Positions 1-7,220 of a DNA stretch of 8,286 nt are shown here, piece by piece. Location: contig JBBQVO010000157.1 in NCBI GenBank assembly GCA_038211505.1, positions 1-8,286 on the forward strand, read 5' to 3'. Position numbers and translations under genes: made by a program. Within the stretch, counting starts at the first letter, position 1; each line of letters starts with the position of its first letter. The notes beneath the pieces were generated by a model. It was not told the DNA's origin. It ran no database searches and saw only the letters and a program-made list of their open reading frames with translations. This stretch comes from JBBQVO01 sp038211505. GTDB lineage: Bacteria; Chloroflexota; Dehalococcoidia; DSTF01; JACRBR01.

Positions 1-1450
1 AGAAGCCCCAGCCGTAGTTCTCCGGGTAGTTGTGCGTGCGGCGCGGCATGCCAAGCAGGCCGAGGATCATCATCGGCTGGAAGGTGACGTTGAAGCCGAT
101 GAACATCAGCCAGAAGTGCACCTTGCCGAGGCCCTCGCCGAGCATGCGGCCGGTGAATTTCGGGAACCAGTAGTAGATGCCGGAGAAGAGCCCGAAGATC
201 GCTCCGCCGAAGAGCACCTGATGGAAGTGCGCGACGATGTAGTACGTGTCTTGCTGTTGGTAGTCGGCGGGGACGATCGAGTGCGTCACGCCGGTGAGTC
301 CGCCGATCGTGAACATGGCGATGAAGCCGATCGAGAAGAGCATCGGCGTCTTGAAGGAGATCTGCCCGCCCCACATCGTCGCCATCCAGTTGAAGATCTT
401 GACGCCGGTCGGCACCGAGATGAGGATCGTCGAGATGCCGAAGGCGGAGTTGGCGACGGAGCCGAGGCCCGTCGTGTACATGTGATGCGCCCAGACGCCC
501 CAGCTCATGAAACCGATGGCGACGCCTGAGAAGACGACGAACGGGTAGCCGAACAGCGGCTTTCGCGAGAAGACGGGCAGAACTTCAGAGACGATGCCCA
601 TGGCGGGCAAGATGAGGATGTAGACCTCCGGGTGGCCGAATAACCAGAACATGTGCTGCCAGAGCAGCGGCGTGCCGCCCTTGGCGGCGTTGAAGAAGTT
701 CGTCGCGAAGAGACGGTCGAACATCAGCTCGAAGAGCGCGACGGCGATCACGGGCATCGCGAAGATCAGCAGGAACGACGTGACGAGCGTCATCCAGACG
801 AAAAGCGGCATGCGGAAGAGCGACATGCCGGGCGCTCGCATGTTGAGAATCGTCACGATGAAGTTGAATCCACCGGCGAGCGACGCGATTCCGAGGATCT
901 GGAGACCGATGAGCCAGTAGTTGACGCCGTTGCCGGGCGAGAACTTGTTGAGCGTCAGCGGCGCATAACCGAACCAGCCGGCATCCGGCGCGCCGATGTC
1001 GCCATGAAGGATGTTACCGCCGGTGAAGAAGCTGACATTCATGAAGAGGCCGCCGAAGAGGAACACCCAGAAGCTGAAGGCGTTCATGCGGGGGAACGCG
1101 ACGTCGCGCGCGCCGATCATCAACGGCAGCAGCAGGTTGAAGAAGGCGACGGACATCGGCATGACGACGAGGAAGACCATCGTCGTGCCGTGCATCGTGA
1201 AGACGCGATTGTACTGATCTTGGCTCAGGAAGTCGTTGCCGGGGCGCGCGAGCTGGACGCGGATGAGCAGCGCCTCGATGCCGCCGAGCAGGAAGAAGAA
1301 GAACGACGTCACGCCGTACATGATGCCGATCTTCTTGTGGTCGACCGTCGTGATCCAGCTCCAGATGCCCTGGTAGACGTGCGAGGAGCCACGGCTGTCG
1401 CGGACTGCCTCGGCCATCGTGACGCGCTTCGGGGTATACGCTGCCGCCAT
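1..1450 (-). CDS. ctaD: Cytochrome c oxidase subunit I (aa3-type), C-terminus cut by window edge
   Basis: This is the catalytic subunit of a proton-pumping heme-copper oxidase in the plasma membrane, reducing O2 to water. 483 codons are visible from ATG 1450, and the C-terminal part lies beyond position 1. Visible residues: heme a ligand H87 (MHGTTMVF); D116 and N123 of the D-channel (ARDVAFPRMN); GHPEVY with CuB ligand H273, E275 and the cross-linking Y277; CuB ligands H322/H323 (WAHHMYTTG); K351 of the K-channel (VPTGVKIFNW); and H408/H410 (AHFHQ), ligands of heme a3 and heme a. E275 and Y277 place it in the A1 family. Two oddities: the His that usually precedes D401 at the Mg site is Gln (QQQDTYY), and the residue after HFH is Gln rather than the common Tyr. 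The start follows the ctaC stop by 12 nt with a good Shine-Dalgarno, so the two are co-transcribed. The identity is secure; how unusual the Gln substitutions are is not known from sequence alone. Confidence 0.97.
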   Translation of the reverse strand, partial: MAAAYTPKRVTMAEAVRDSRGSSHVYQGIWSWITTVDHKKIGIMYGVTSFFFFLLGGIEALLIRVQLARPGNDFLSQDQYNRVFTMHGTTMVFLVVMPMSVAFFNLLLPLMIGARDVAFPRMNAFSFWVFLFGGLFMNVSFFTGGNILHGDIGAPDAGWFGYAPLTLNKFSPGNGVNYWLIGLQILGIASLAGGFNFIVTILNMRAPGMSLFRMPLFVWMTLVTSFLLIFAMPVIAVALFELMFDRLFATNFFNAAKGGTPLLWQHMFWLFGHPEVYILILPAMGIVSEVLPVFSRKPLFGYPFVVFSGVAIGFMSWGVWAHHMYTTGLGSVANSAFGISTILISVPTGVKIFNWMATMWGGQISFKTPMLFSIGFIAMFTIGGLTGVTHSIVPADYQQQDTYYIVAHFHQVLFGGAIFGLFSGIYYWFPKFTGRMLGEGLGKVHFWLMFIGFNVTFQPMMILGLLGMPRRTHNYPENYGWGF

Positions 1451-1456
1451 GCCTGT

Positions 1457-1462
1457 CTCTCC
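1457..1462 (-). promoter_or_regulatory. Shine-Dalgarno of ctaD
   Basis: On the minus strand GGGAGA lies 6 nt before the ATG at 1450 and abuts the ctaC stop codon (TAGGGAGAG). This fixes the ctaD start and suggests translational coupling with ctaC. Confidence 0.7.
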
Positions 1463-2269
1463 CTACCGAGCGCCCGATTGCTGCTGAGCCAATTCGTCCG
1501 TCGTGCCTGCGCGTGCTTCGGCGGCGAGTGATTTCACGTATGCATCATAGTCTTCGCGCGATTCGGCGATGACGGTAAACCTCATGTCGGCGTGCTGGAG
1601 TCCGCAGAACTCGGCGCACTGCCCGCTGAACGTACCCGTCTCAGTAGCGCGCAGCCACATGTGATTGGCGCGCCCGGGGATCACGTCGGTCTTCCCAGCG
1701 AGTTTCGGCACCCAGAAGCTGTGGATGACATTGTTGGAGTGGAGCCTGAGCTCGATCGCCTGCCCAACCGGAATGTGCAGCGCCTGCTCGACGTCCGTGC
1801 CGAACGGCCCCGGAATGGGCGGTCCGCCGTTAGGATCGGTGTATGAAAACCCCCAGGCCCATTGGATGCCGTTGACGTCGACGACGAGCGCGTCTTTCGG
1901 CGTGCGGCCGAGGTCAATGATGCCGCCGACGACGAACGGGACGAAGGCGGCGAGCATGATCGCCGGGATGATCGTCCAGATGATCTCGATCATGTTGTTG
2001 CCGTGCACCTGCTCCGGCAGCCCAGTATCAGTCGGGCGGCGCCGGTAGCGCACGCAGATGTAGACGAGGCCGAGTTCGACGAGCAGCATGATGCCGAGCG
2101 CGGGCCACATCGAGGCGAAGAACAGGAACTTCTGGTCGGCCGCGACGGTACCCGCGGGCGCGAACACGTTCTGCGGGCTGTCGAAGTATTTGCAGCCGGA
2201 AAACAGGAATGAGGACGAGATGAGCAACAGCGCGGTGACTGCGATGCGGGATACAGGAATCCTGCGCAC
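1463..2269 (-). CDS. ctaC: Cytochrome c oxidase subunit II, CuA lipoprotein
   Basis: This subunit takes electrons from cytochrome c through its CuA centre and passes them to heme a of CtaD. With a GTG start at 2269 it has 268 residues. Residues 1-26 form a lipoprotein signal: basic MRRIPVSR, a hydrophobic core, then the lipobox FSGC with Cys26. Two transmembrane helices follow (about 49-73 and 93-118), then an extracytoplasmic cupredoxin domain. The aromatic patch QWAWGFSY is at 136-143. CuA ligands are H183, C218, E220, C222, H226 and M229 (QCAEFCGLQHADM). There is no fused cytochrome c domain, so it is not a caa3-type subunit. The frame stays open up to an ATG at 2431, but that ATG lies upstream of a strong promoter and the extra residues look nothing like a signal peptide. 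The GTG has a near-ideal Shine-Dalgarno and a typical signal sequence. The family call is certain; the start is very likely. Confidence 0.95.
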   Translation of the reverse strand: MRRIPVSRIAVTALLLISSSFLFSGCKYFDSPQNVFAPAGTVAADQKFLFFASMWPALGIMLLVELGLVYICVRYRRRPTDTGLPEQVHGNNMIEIIWTIIPAIMLAAFVPFVVGGIIDLGRTPKDALVVDVNGIQWAWGFSYTDPNGGPPIPGPFGTDVEQALHIPVGQAIELRLHSNNVIHSFWVPKLAGKTDVIPGRANHMWLRATETGTFSGQCAEFCGLQHADMRFTVIAESREDYDAYVKSLAAEARAGTTDELAQQQSGAR

Positions 2270-2274
2270 GAACT

Positions 2275-2282
2275 TCACCCCC
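2275..2282 (-). promoter_or_regulatory. Shine-Dalgarno deciding the GTG start of ctaC
   Basis: GGGGGTGA on the minus strand differs from GGAGGTGA at one base and sits 5 nt before GTG 2269. It supports this GTG over the in-frame ATG at 2431 and over the GTG at 2278, which lies inside the element itself. Confidence 0.65.
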
Positions 2283-2380
2283 GGATCGTTCCCGAACTTG
2301 GCGCGCGCATTCTTCTGCGCGGAACTCAGGAACCAGCTCGCTGCCGCCTGCGCCGCCAGTTTGAGTTCGCGGCGCGCCGA

Positions 2381-2409
2381 ATTATTCCGCCGTCCGTATC
2401 TACCGTCAA
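2381..2409 (-). promoter_or_regulatory. Sigma70-type promoter of ctaC-ctaD
   Basis: On the minus strand, TTGACG (2409-2404) and AATAAT (2386-2381) are separated by exactly 17 nt; each hexamer matches consensus at five of six positions. Transcription would start near 2374, giving a leader of roughly 105 nt before GTG 2269. The rest of the 2270-2481 interval is GC-rich. It includes the palindrome GGCGCGCC just downstream of the -10, but I see no clear riboswitch or terminator. Confidence 0.7.
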
Positions 2410-2481
2410 GTGCTCGTGAAGAGGGGCACAATCTTTGATGGCGCGGGCGGCACCGATGGCAGCTGGCGGGGATCGGCCGGA

Positions 2482-2613
2482 CTAGCAGTTTCCGTAGTGG
2501 CGGGCGGCGCCGAGCAGGTCGGAGGAGTTCACGGTGCCGTCGCCTGTGATGTCATAGATTGTGCCGCCGGAAGCGTTGCCGAAGTGCAGCGCGATCTGGA
2601 GGAGATCGCGCTA
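2482..2613 (-). pseudogene. Rest of dockerin-like doublet, cut off from the dehydrogenase by an in-frame TAG
   Basis: After the TAG at 2613-2611 the same frame continues for 42 codons to a second TAG at 2484-2482. The continuation begins RDLLQIALHFG and contains DITGDGTVNSSDLL and ends RHYGNC. Together with DVTGESLVN just before the stop, this makes two Ca-binding-loop/helix repeats of dockerin type. The TAG sits exactly where the second repeat has Ser (VN-stop-RDLL versus VNSSDLL). A single-base change of a TCG Ser codon would produce it. The first loop is also degenerate (GES where GDG is usual), while the second loop is canonical. It could be a recent nonsense mutation, an assembly or sequencing error, or amber readthrough. 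No Shine-Dalgarno or start codon indicates separate translation. Confidence 0.75.
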
Positions 2614-5169
2614 GTTGACGAGACTCTCTCCCGTCACATCGCCGTAGCAACGTGGCACAAACGTGGCGGTCCACGTCGCGTCAGCCGGCGCAGTGATTGC
2701 GTGCTGGGCGAACCCATTGTCGGGCCAGCGATCGAATTCGACGTTGTTGCCGGCGGCGAGTTGCGGCGACGGCGCGAAGAGCACATGAGCGGAGTTGCGC
2801 GGAACGCTGCGCGTGAACGGCACGACTTGCAGTGTACCGTCGACCGTCAGCGCGACCCCCGGATCGTTCGACGCGAGCGAAAGCGTGACGCGATTCGGCG
2901 TCACGTTGACCTTCTTCGTGTTGGTGAGCGCGGCCGAGTTTGTGACCGTCAGGAAGATGTCGAAGTTCGTGAAATCTCCGTGATCGCTGGCGACGAACGA
3001 ACCACCGGCGCCCGTTGTGGAGAAGTACGGGTGGGTGTGGCAGCTGGTGAACGTCGCATCGGTGCAGTGGTTGAGGACTATGGTCCAGGCCAGCGACGTG
3101 CCGGACAGCGGGCCATCGACGTTGTCGAACCCGGTTCCGGCGAACGTGATCGTGTCGCCGATGTTGTAGTGCGAGCCGTCGGCCGGGCCGCTGATCGTTG
3201 CGACCGGCGGCGGCCTCGTCGAGTTGATGTTGACCGTTGCGGTGGCCGTAGCATTGAACGGATCCGTGACCGTGAGCGTCGCCGTGAAAAGACTGGCGGT
3301 CGCGTAGATGTGCGTCGGCGAGGGCGTCGTCGCATGCGCCGAGCCGTCGCCGAAGTCCCAGTCGAAGGTGATCGCCTGTCCGGCGTCGGGGTCGTTCGAA
3401 CCCTGGCTGGAGAAGCCGACGCTCAGCGGCGCCACTCCGGACGTCGGTACGCCGGCGGCGACCGCGACAGGCGGCCGGTTGCCGCTGACGTAGCGTATGT
3501 GACGGATCTCGCCGGCATTGATCGCGACGTAATAGACGTCGCCTTCGGGGCCGATCTCGATATCGACGGGGCCGCCGGCCGTGCCGTCCTGGAAGACAGC
3601 GAAGCTGTTCGGGATGTAGCCGCTGCTCCCGTCGAGCCGCATCACTGTAATCTGATTGCGCACGTAGTCACCGAAGAAGTAGGTGTTCTGGTACGCCGGT
3701 GGATAGCCGTTCACGCCGGTGAACGCGCCGCCGACGACGGCCGAGCTCACGGGCGTGTGTCCGTAGAAATAGATGCCGAATGTCGCGCTGCCGGCGTTGT
3801 AGAGGTTCTGGCAGGTCTGGAATGCCGCGAAGCCCGGCTGCACCTGGCTGCCTTCATAGCACGGCCAACCCATGTTCTCGCCTCCGCTGATCCGGTTCAC
3901 CTCTTCTTCCGTGTCCCATTGCACATCGCCGCTCACGATCGTGTTGGTGCCCGGGCGAAAATTGAAGCGAAAGTCATTCCGCAGGCCGTATGCCCACACT
4001 TTCGACCGCGTCGCCGTGAGGTCGCAGGTTGGGTTGCAGATCGTGAAGGGGTTGTCGGACAGGCCCTTGCCGTCGGCGGGGTTGACGCGCAGGATTTTGC
4101 CGCTCAGCCGGCCGATGTTCTGAGATCGAAGGGCGAGCGAGTCGACGGCGCTCGCGTCTGCCCCCTCGCCCCACGCGGCGTAGAGCATTCCGTCCGGCCC
4201 AAATTTCAGGTTGCCTGCGCTGTGCGAGTCCGAATCGGCGGGGATGCAATCAGCGGTCGTTGAAAAATTCTCACAGGACGGTTGAGATGGCGACCCGGTG
4301 ACCGTGCCCAGCAGCACTTTCTTCGTTGCCGCTAACGCGGTGTCGCCACTCGCCGTAATGCGGATGATCTGTCCGGCTTTCGCGCCCGCCGGATCCGATG
4401 GTTTATTGTCATACACATAGGAGAGGTAGACGAAGCCATTCGACGCGAAGTTCGGATCGAGCGCGAGGCCGAGCATGCCGCGGTCGTGAAAGCTGTTGAC
4501 CGGCGAGACGGTGTAGAAGTTCGTGCCAAGCAGCACGCCGTTTTTGACGATCTTCACCTGGCCATCCTTGAGCGCAATGAAGATGCGGCCGTCCGGCGCG
4601 AAGGCGATCGCCGTCGGTAGCGTCAGGCCCGATGCCACGGTGTCCGTCACGAAGCCGCTGAGCGGGGCCGCAGGCGCGATCGTCAGGCTCGCGATGCCGG
4701 GGCAGCAGGCGTTGTAGTACTCCATCGTCACCGTGTGAGAGGCGGCGGTCAGCGGATAGTCGACGGAGTAGTTCGTCTGCGCTTCGTCGATCCAGTGGTC
4801 CATAATGTTCTGGCCATCGACGAAGATGCGGACGCCGTCGTCGACCGAGACGCTGAATCGGTACGTCCCCGCGGCGTACGAGTCGGCGCGCGTCCAGCGG
4901 ACGCTGAAGTTCTCTCCGGGCACACCCGGTGCGGGCGATTGGACGCCATCCCAGGAGAAGTTGATGGCGGCGCCGTCGTTGCGCGTCACGAGCGGCGACC
5001 CGGAGAGATCGACGTTGGTGAAGTACGCTCCGGTCCAGCTGCCCGTCGCAGCGCCGGCCGGTCGTGACGCCGACGGGGCGAGCATGATCATCGCGACCGA
5101 CGCAAGAGCGAGCAGCACCACGGCGAGCACGCCGCGCGTCGCAAACTGGCCGTGGTGACCGATTGTCAT
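2611..5169 (-). CDS. Secreted PQQ-type sugar dehydrogenase with PA14 and PKD domains
   Basis: 852 residues from ATG 5169. Residues 1-41 form a signal peptide (hydrophobic core 13-31, likely cleavage near AGA-AT). A PA14 domain (about 44-165; VDDGVRIFVDG, a likely carbohydrate-binding fold) is followed by a glucose/sorbosone dehydrogenase beta-propeller (about 172-562). The propeller shows FHDRGMLGLALDP, then HSAGNLKFGPDG with H316 aligning to the catalytic His of soluble PQQ glucose dehydrogenase, and WAYGLRN with R397. A PKD domain (about 566-650; FDWDFGDG) follows, then an Ig-like module rich in His and Cys (655-757), a beta module like bacterial repeat domains (760-839), and the start of a dockerin-like doublet broken by TAG. 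The expected role is extracellular sugar or aldose oxidation with PQQ; substrate and electron acceptor cannot be read from sequence. The start has only a weak GAAGA Shine-Dalgarno. The gene sits between ctaB and ctaC and probably has its own promoter. Confidence 0.88.
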   Translation of the reverse strand: MTIGHHGQFATRGVLAVVLLALASVAMIMLAPSASRPAGAATGSWTGAYFTNVDLSGSPLVTRNDGAAINFSWDGVQSPAPGVPGENFSVRWTRADSYAAGTYRFSVSVDDGVRIFVDGQNIMDHWIDEAQTNYSVDYPLTAASHTVTMEYYNACCPGIASLTIAPAAPLSGFVTDTVASGLTLPTAIAFAPDGRIFIALKDGQVKIVKNGVLLGTNFYTVSPVNSFHDRGMLGLALDPNFASNGFVYLSYVYDNKPSDPAGAKAGQIIRITASGDTALAATKKVLLGTVTGSPSQPSCENFSTTADCIPADSDSHSAGNLKFGPDGMLYAAWGEGADASAVDSLALRSQNIGRLSGKILRVNPADGKGLSDNPFTICNPTCDLTATRSKVWAYGLRNDFRFNFRPGTNTIVSGDVQWDTEEEVNRISGGENMGWPCYEGSQVQPGFAAFQTCQNLYNAGSATFGIYFYGHTPVSSAVVGGAFTGVNGYPPAYQNTYFFGDYVRNQITVMRLDGSSGYIPNSFAVFQDGTAGGPVDIEIGPEGDVYYVAINAGEIRHIRYVSGNRPPVAVAAGVPTSGVAPLSVGFSSQGSNDPDAGQAITFDWDFGDGSAHATTPSPTHIYATASLFTATLTVTDPFNATATATVNINSTRPPPVATISGPADGSHYNIGDTITFAGTGFDNVDGPLSGTSLAWTIVLNHCTDATFTSCHTHPYFSTTGAGGSFVASDHGDFTNFDIFLTVTNSAALTNTKKVNVTPNRVTLSLASNDPGVALTVDGTLQVVPFTRSVPRNSAHVLFAPSPQLAAGNNVEFDRWPDNGFAQHAITAPADATWTATFVPRCYGDVTGESLVN

Positions 5170-5229
5170 GCGTTCTTCGACCGCGCGGGCGGTGGGTGAT
5201 GGAATGACGCAACGGGCAGGGTCGACTTG

Positions 5230-5272
5230 ATTATAGGCGCGCGCCGGTCGCGAATCCGCGCCCGTATGTCAA
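5230..5272 (-). promoter_or_regulatory. Putative promoter region of the sugar dehydrogenase
   Basis: On the minus strand a perfect TATAAT (5235-5230) lies about 60 nt before ATG 5169, and a perfect TTGACA (5272-5267) lies upstream. The gap between them is 31 nt, too long for an ordinary sigma70 promoter. No good -35 is seen at 16-18 nt from TATAAT. The 10-bp palindrome GGCGCGCGCC (5236-5245) abuts the -10 and could bind a regulator. The -10 alone is believable; pairing it with this TTGACA is not. The rest of 5170-5327 shows no convincing terminator for ctaB. Confidence 0.45.
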
Positions 5273-5327
5273 GTAGGGCCGCGGCGCGGAAACTTCACAC
5301 AAGATCGCAGTTCGTCGCCGAATGCTC

Positions 5328-6242
5328 TTAGCCGAGGATGAGCTGATCGGCGGCGACCGCCACGAAGATCAGCGCGAGATAGTAGATCGACACCTTGAAC
5401 ACGCCCATCGCCGCGCCCGGGCGATCATCGGAGCGCAGCCGCCACGTGTGCCAGACGAAGGTCGCACCGAGGATGATCGCCGACCCGAGGTAGATCCAGC
5501 TGACTGTGCCGGTGGCGAAGAGCAACAGTGAGACGGGCAACAGGATCAGCGCGTACCAGAACATCTGCGCCTTGGTGGCGTCCATCGTTGCGACAACGGG
5601 CAGCATCGGCACGCCGGCGCGAGCGTAGTCGTCCTTGTACTTGATCGCCAGCGCCCAGAAGTGGGGTGGCGTCCAGAAGAAGACGATGGCGAAGAGCACC
5701 ACGGCGGGGAGTCCGATATGGCCGGTGACGGCGGCCCAGCCGACGAGCGGCGGGAAGGCGCCGGCGGCGCCGCCGATCACGATGTTCTGCGGTGACGTGC
5801 GCTTCAACCACATCGTGTAGATGAAGACGTAGAACGCCGTCGCTGAGATGGCGAGCGTCGCGGCGAGGATATTGGATGTCGCGGCGAGCAGACCGAACGC
5901 GGCGACTTCGAGCACAAGCGCAAAGTACAGCGCGCTGATCGGCTCCATCTTGCCGAGCGGCAGCGGCCGGCCCTGGGTGCGATGCATGATCTCGTCGATA
6001 TCGCGGTCAAGGTAGCAGTTGATCGCGTTCGCGCCGCCGGCCGCAAGCGTGCCGCCGAGCACCGTCGCAAAGATCAGCCAGAGCGACGGCATGCCTTGAG
6101 CGGCGAGGATCATCGCCGGCACGGTCGTGATCAGCAGTAGCGAGATGATGCGTGGCTTTGTCAGCGCCAGATAGGCGCTCATCGTCTCGCGCACCGACAT
6201 CGGCTGATGGCGAACCGCCACATTCACATCTATCGCGCCCAT
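5328..6242 (-). CDS. ctaB: Protoheme IX farnesyltransferase (heme O synthase)
   Basis: This integral membrane UbiA-family prenyltransferase transfers farnesyl from farnesyl diphosphate to the 2-vinyl group of heme B, giving heme O. From ATG 6242 it has 304 residues, normal for the family. The first Asp-rich motif is N75-CYL-D79-R-D81-I-D83, followed by HRTQGRPLP. The second is at 202-206 (YKDDYARAGVPMLPVV). The conserved stretch WTPPHFWALAIKYK spans 190-203. Eight or nine hydrophobic helices are expected from the segments visible between residues 32 and 304. The start is chosen because MGAIDV gives a normal length, is preceded by AAGGCGG at 4 nt spacing, and overlaps the end of ctaA by 13 nt, a typical coupled arrangement. 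The frame stays open upstream inside ctaA, but that stretch is Arg-rich out-of-frame translation. M15 (6200) is a possible alternative start without a visible ribosome site. Confidence 0.96.
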   Translation of the reverse strand: MGAIDVNVAVRHQPMSVRETMSAYLALTKPRIISLLLITTVPAMILAAQGMPSLWLIFATVLGGTLAAGGANAINCYLDRDIDEIMHRTQGRPLPLGKMEPISALYFALVLEVAAFGLLAATSNILAATLAISATAFYVFIYTMWLKRTSPQNIVIGGAAGAFPPLVGWAAVTGHIGLPAVVLFAIVFFWTPPHFWALAIKYKDDYARAGVPMLPVVATMDATKAQMFWYALILLPVSLLLFATGTVSWIYLGSAIILGATFVWHTWRLRSDDRPGAAMGVFKVSIYYLALIFVAVAADQLILG

Positions 6243-7186
6243 TCTGCCGCCTTGTTCTTGGTTACGGACTCGGTATCGGCTTCGTCGCCGGCGCTGACGG
6301 CGCCGGGGAGGTAGAAGGAGAGCGCGCTGATGGTGACGGTCGTGCACCAGAGGAGCGCCGCGAGCGAGAGGTGAGCGATGACGACGCCCGACGCAAGATC
6401 GGTCCAGATATTCGCCGCGCCGAGCAGCGCTTGCGCGATGTAGGCGAAGCCGGCGCCCACACAAAGGATCAGCAACGTCGGCTGGCGACGGCGCTCCTCG
6501 AACGCGAGATAGATCAGCGCGAGGATCATCAGCCCGAGAACGCCTGCGACGAGACGGTGCAAGAAATGCAGGCCGACAGCGGAATCGCCGCCGGGCATGA
6601 AGCTGCCGTTGCACAACGGCCAGCCGCTACAGGCCAGCGATGCGTCGGTGCCGCTGATGTACGAGCCGAGCACCAGCGTCACGAAGGCAACGGCCGCCGT
6701 GGCGATGGCGAAGCGCCCGAACGACGTATCGAGCGTGCGCGAGATGACGCGGACGTCACGCGATCGCATGATCGAGATGGTGAGCGTGGCGATCATGATC
6801 GCCATAAACGCCATCGCTGTGGCGAGATGGGCGGCGACGATCTCGGCGGGCAACTCCTTCTTGACGGTGATGCCGCCGAGGATGATCTGGGCGAGCAGCA
6901 CGAGTCCGGCGGTGAACGCCAGCCAGAAGACGAGCTTATTGCGCCGCTCGTCCTTGAAGGTGAAGTAGGTGACGCCCAGGAAGAGAAATCCGACGACGGT
7001 GGCCGCCGTACGGTGCGAATATTCGATCAGCGTGTGCTTTTCGAGCCTCGGGATCAGGCTTCCGTGGCAGGTCGGCCAGTCCGGGCAGCCGAGTCCGGAG
7101 TCGGTCGCGCGGACGGTGCCGCCGACGGCGACGAGGACGAACGTGGCGACGATCGTGATCAGGAGGAGGCGCTGGAACCAGGTCAT
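6230..7186 (-). CDS. ctaA: Heme A synthase (COX15/CtaA family)
   Basis: This enzyme oxidises the C8 methyl group of heme O to a formyl group, giving heme A for the oxidase. At 318 residues it fits the Bacillus-type CtaA, with two homologous four-helix halves. First half: GGTVRATDSGLGCPDWP with C34 and C40, then E55 and H58 (EYSHR) and H120 (AAHLATA). Second half: GSYISGTDASLACSGWP with C186 and C192, H210 (LHFLHRL) and H272 (IAHLSLA). The paired histidines are the expected heme ligands and the Cys pairs lie in the extracytoplasmic loops. The C-terminal tail (about 296-318) is short, charged and cytoplasmic. ATG 7186 is the first usable start and begins directly with helix 1 (MTWFQRLLLI), but no good Shine-Dalgarno lies next to it. 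It forms an operon with the overlapping ctaB downstream. Confidence 0.96.
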   Translation of the reverse strand: MTWFQRLLLITIVATFVLVAVGGTVRATDSGLGCPDWPTCHGSLIPRLEKHTLIEYSHRTAATVVGFLFLGVTYFTFKDERRNKLVFWLAFTAGLVLLAQIILGGITVKKELPAEIVAAHLATAMAFMAIMIATLTISIMRSRDVRVISRTLDTSFGRFAIATAAVAFVTLVLGSYISGTDASLACSGWPLCNGSFMPGGDSAVGLHFLHRLVAGVLGLMILALIYLAFEERRRQPTLLILCVGAGFAYIAQALLGAANIWTDLASGVVIAHLSLAALLWCTTVTISALSFYLPGAVSAGDEADTESVTKNKAAEWAR

Positions 7187-7220
7187 CGGCCGTGAGCCGC
7201 GCGCTGCTTGGCGAGCGGCG

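Noticed and set aside
653..1531. Plus-strand open frame of 292 codons opposite ctaD
   Set aside because: Composition is dominated by Glu, Arg, Asp and His, typical of the antisense frame of a GC-rich membrane protein gene. CtaD on the other strand is unambiguous.
2430..2480. Possible terminator hairpin between the dehydrogenase and the ctaC promoter
   Set aside because: The arms CCGAT and ATCGG are short, the loop is long, and no T-tract follows.
2277..2869. Exact 15-bp direct repeat (acccccggatcgttc at 2277-2291 and 2855-2869)
   Set aside because: Somewhat unlikely by chance, but one copy is coding sequence in the dehydrogenase and the other lies at the ctaC ribosome site. No flanking similarity or mobile-element signature supports a shared origin.
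2410..4263. Plus-strand open frame of 617 codons opposite the sugar dehydrogenase
   Set aside because: Arg/Val/Asp/Gly-rich translation with no domain, antisense to a gene with clear motifs. High GC lowers stop frequency in the opposite frame.
6243..6614. N-terminal extension of ctaB to an ATG at 6614
   Set aside because: The extra 124 residues are Arg/Ala-rich out-of-frame translation of ctaA and would make CtaB far longer than its family.
6152..7195. Plus-strand open frame of 347 codons opposite ctaA
   Set aside because: Same low-complexity charged composition; it is a shadow of ctaA and the start of ctaB.
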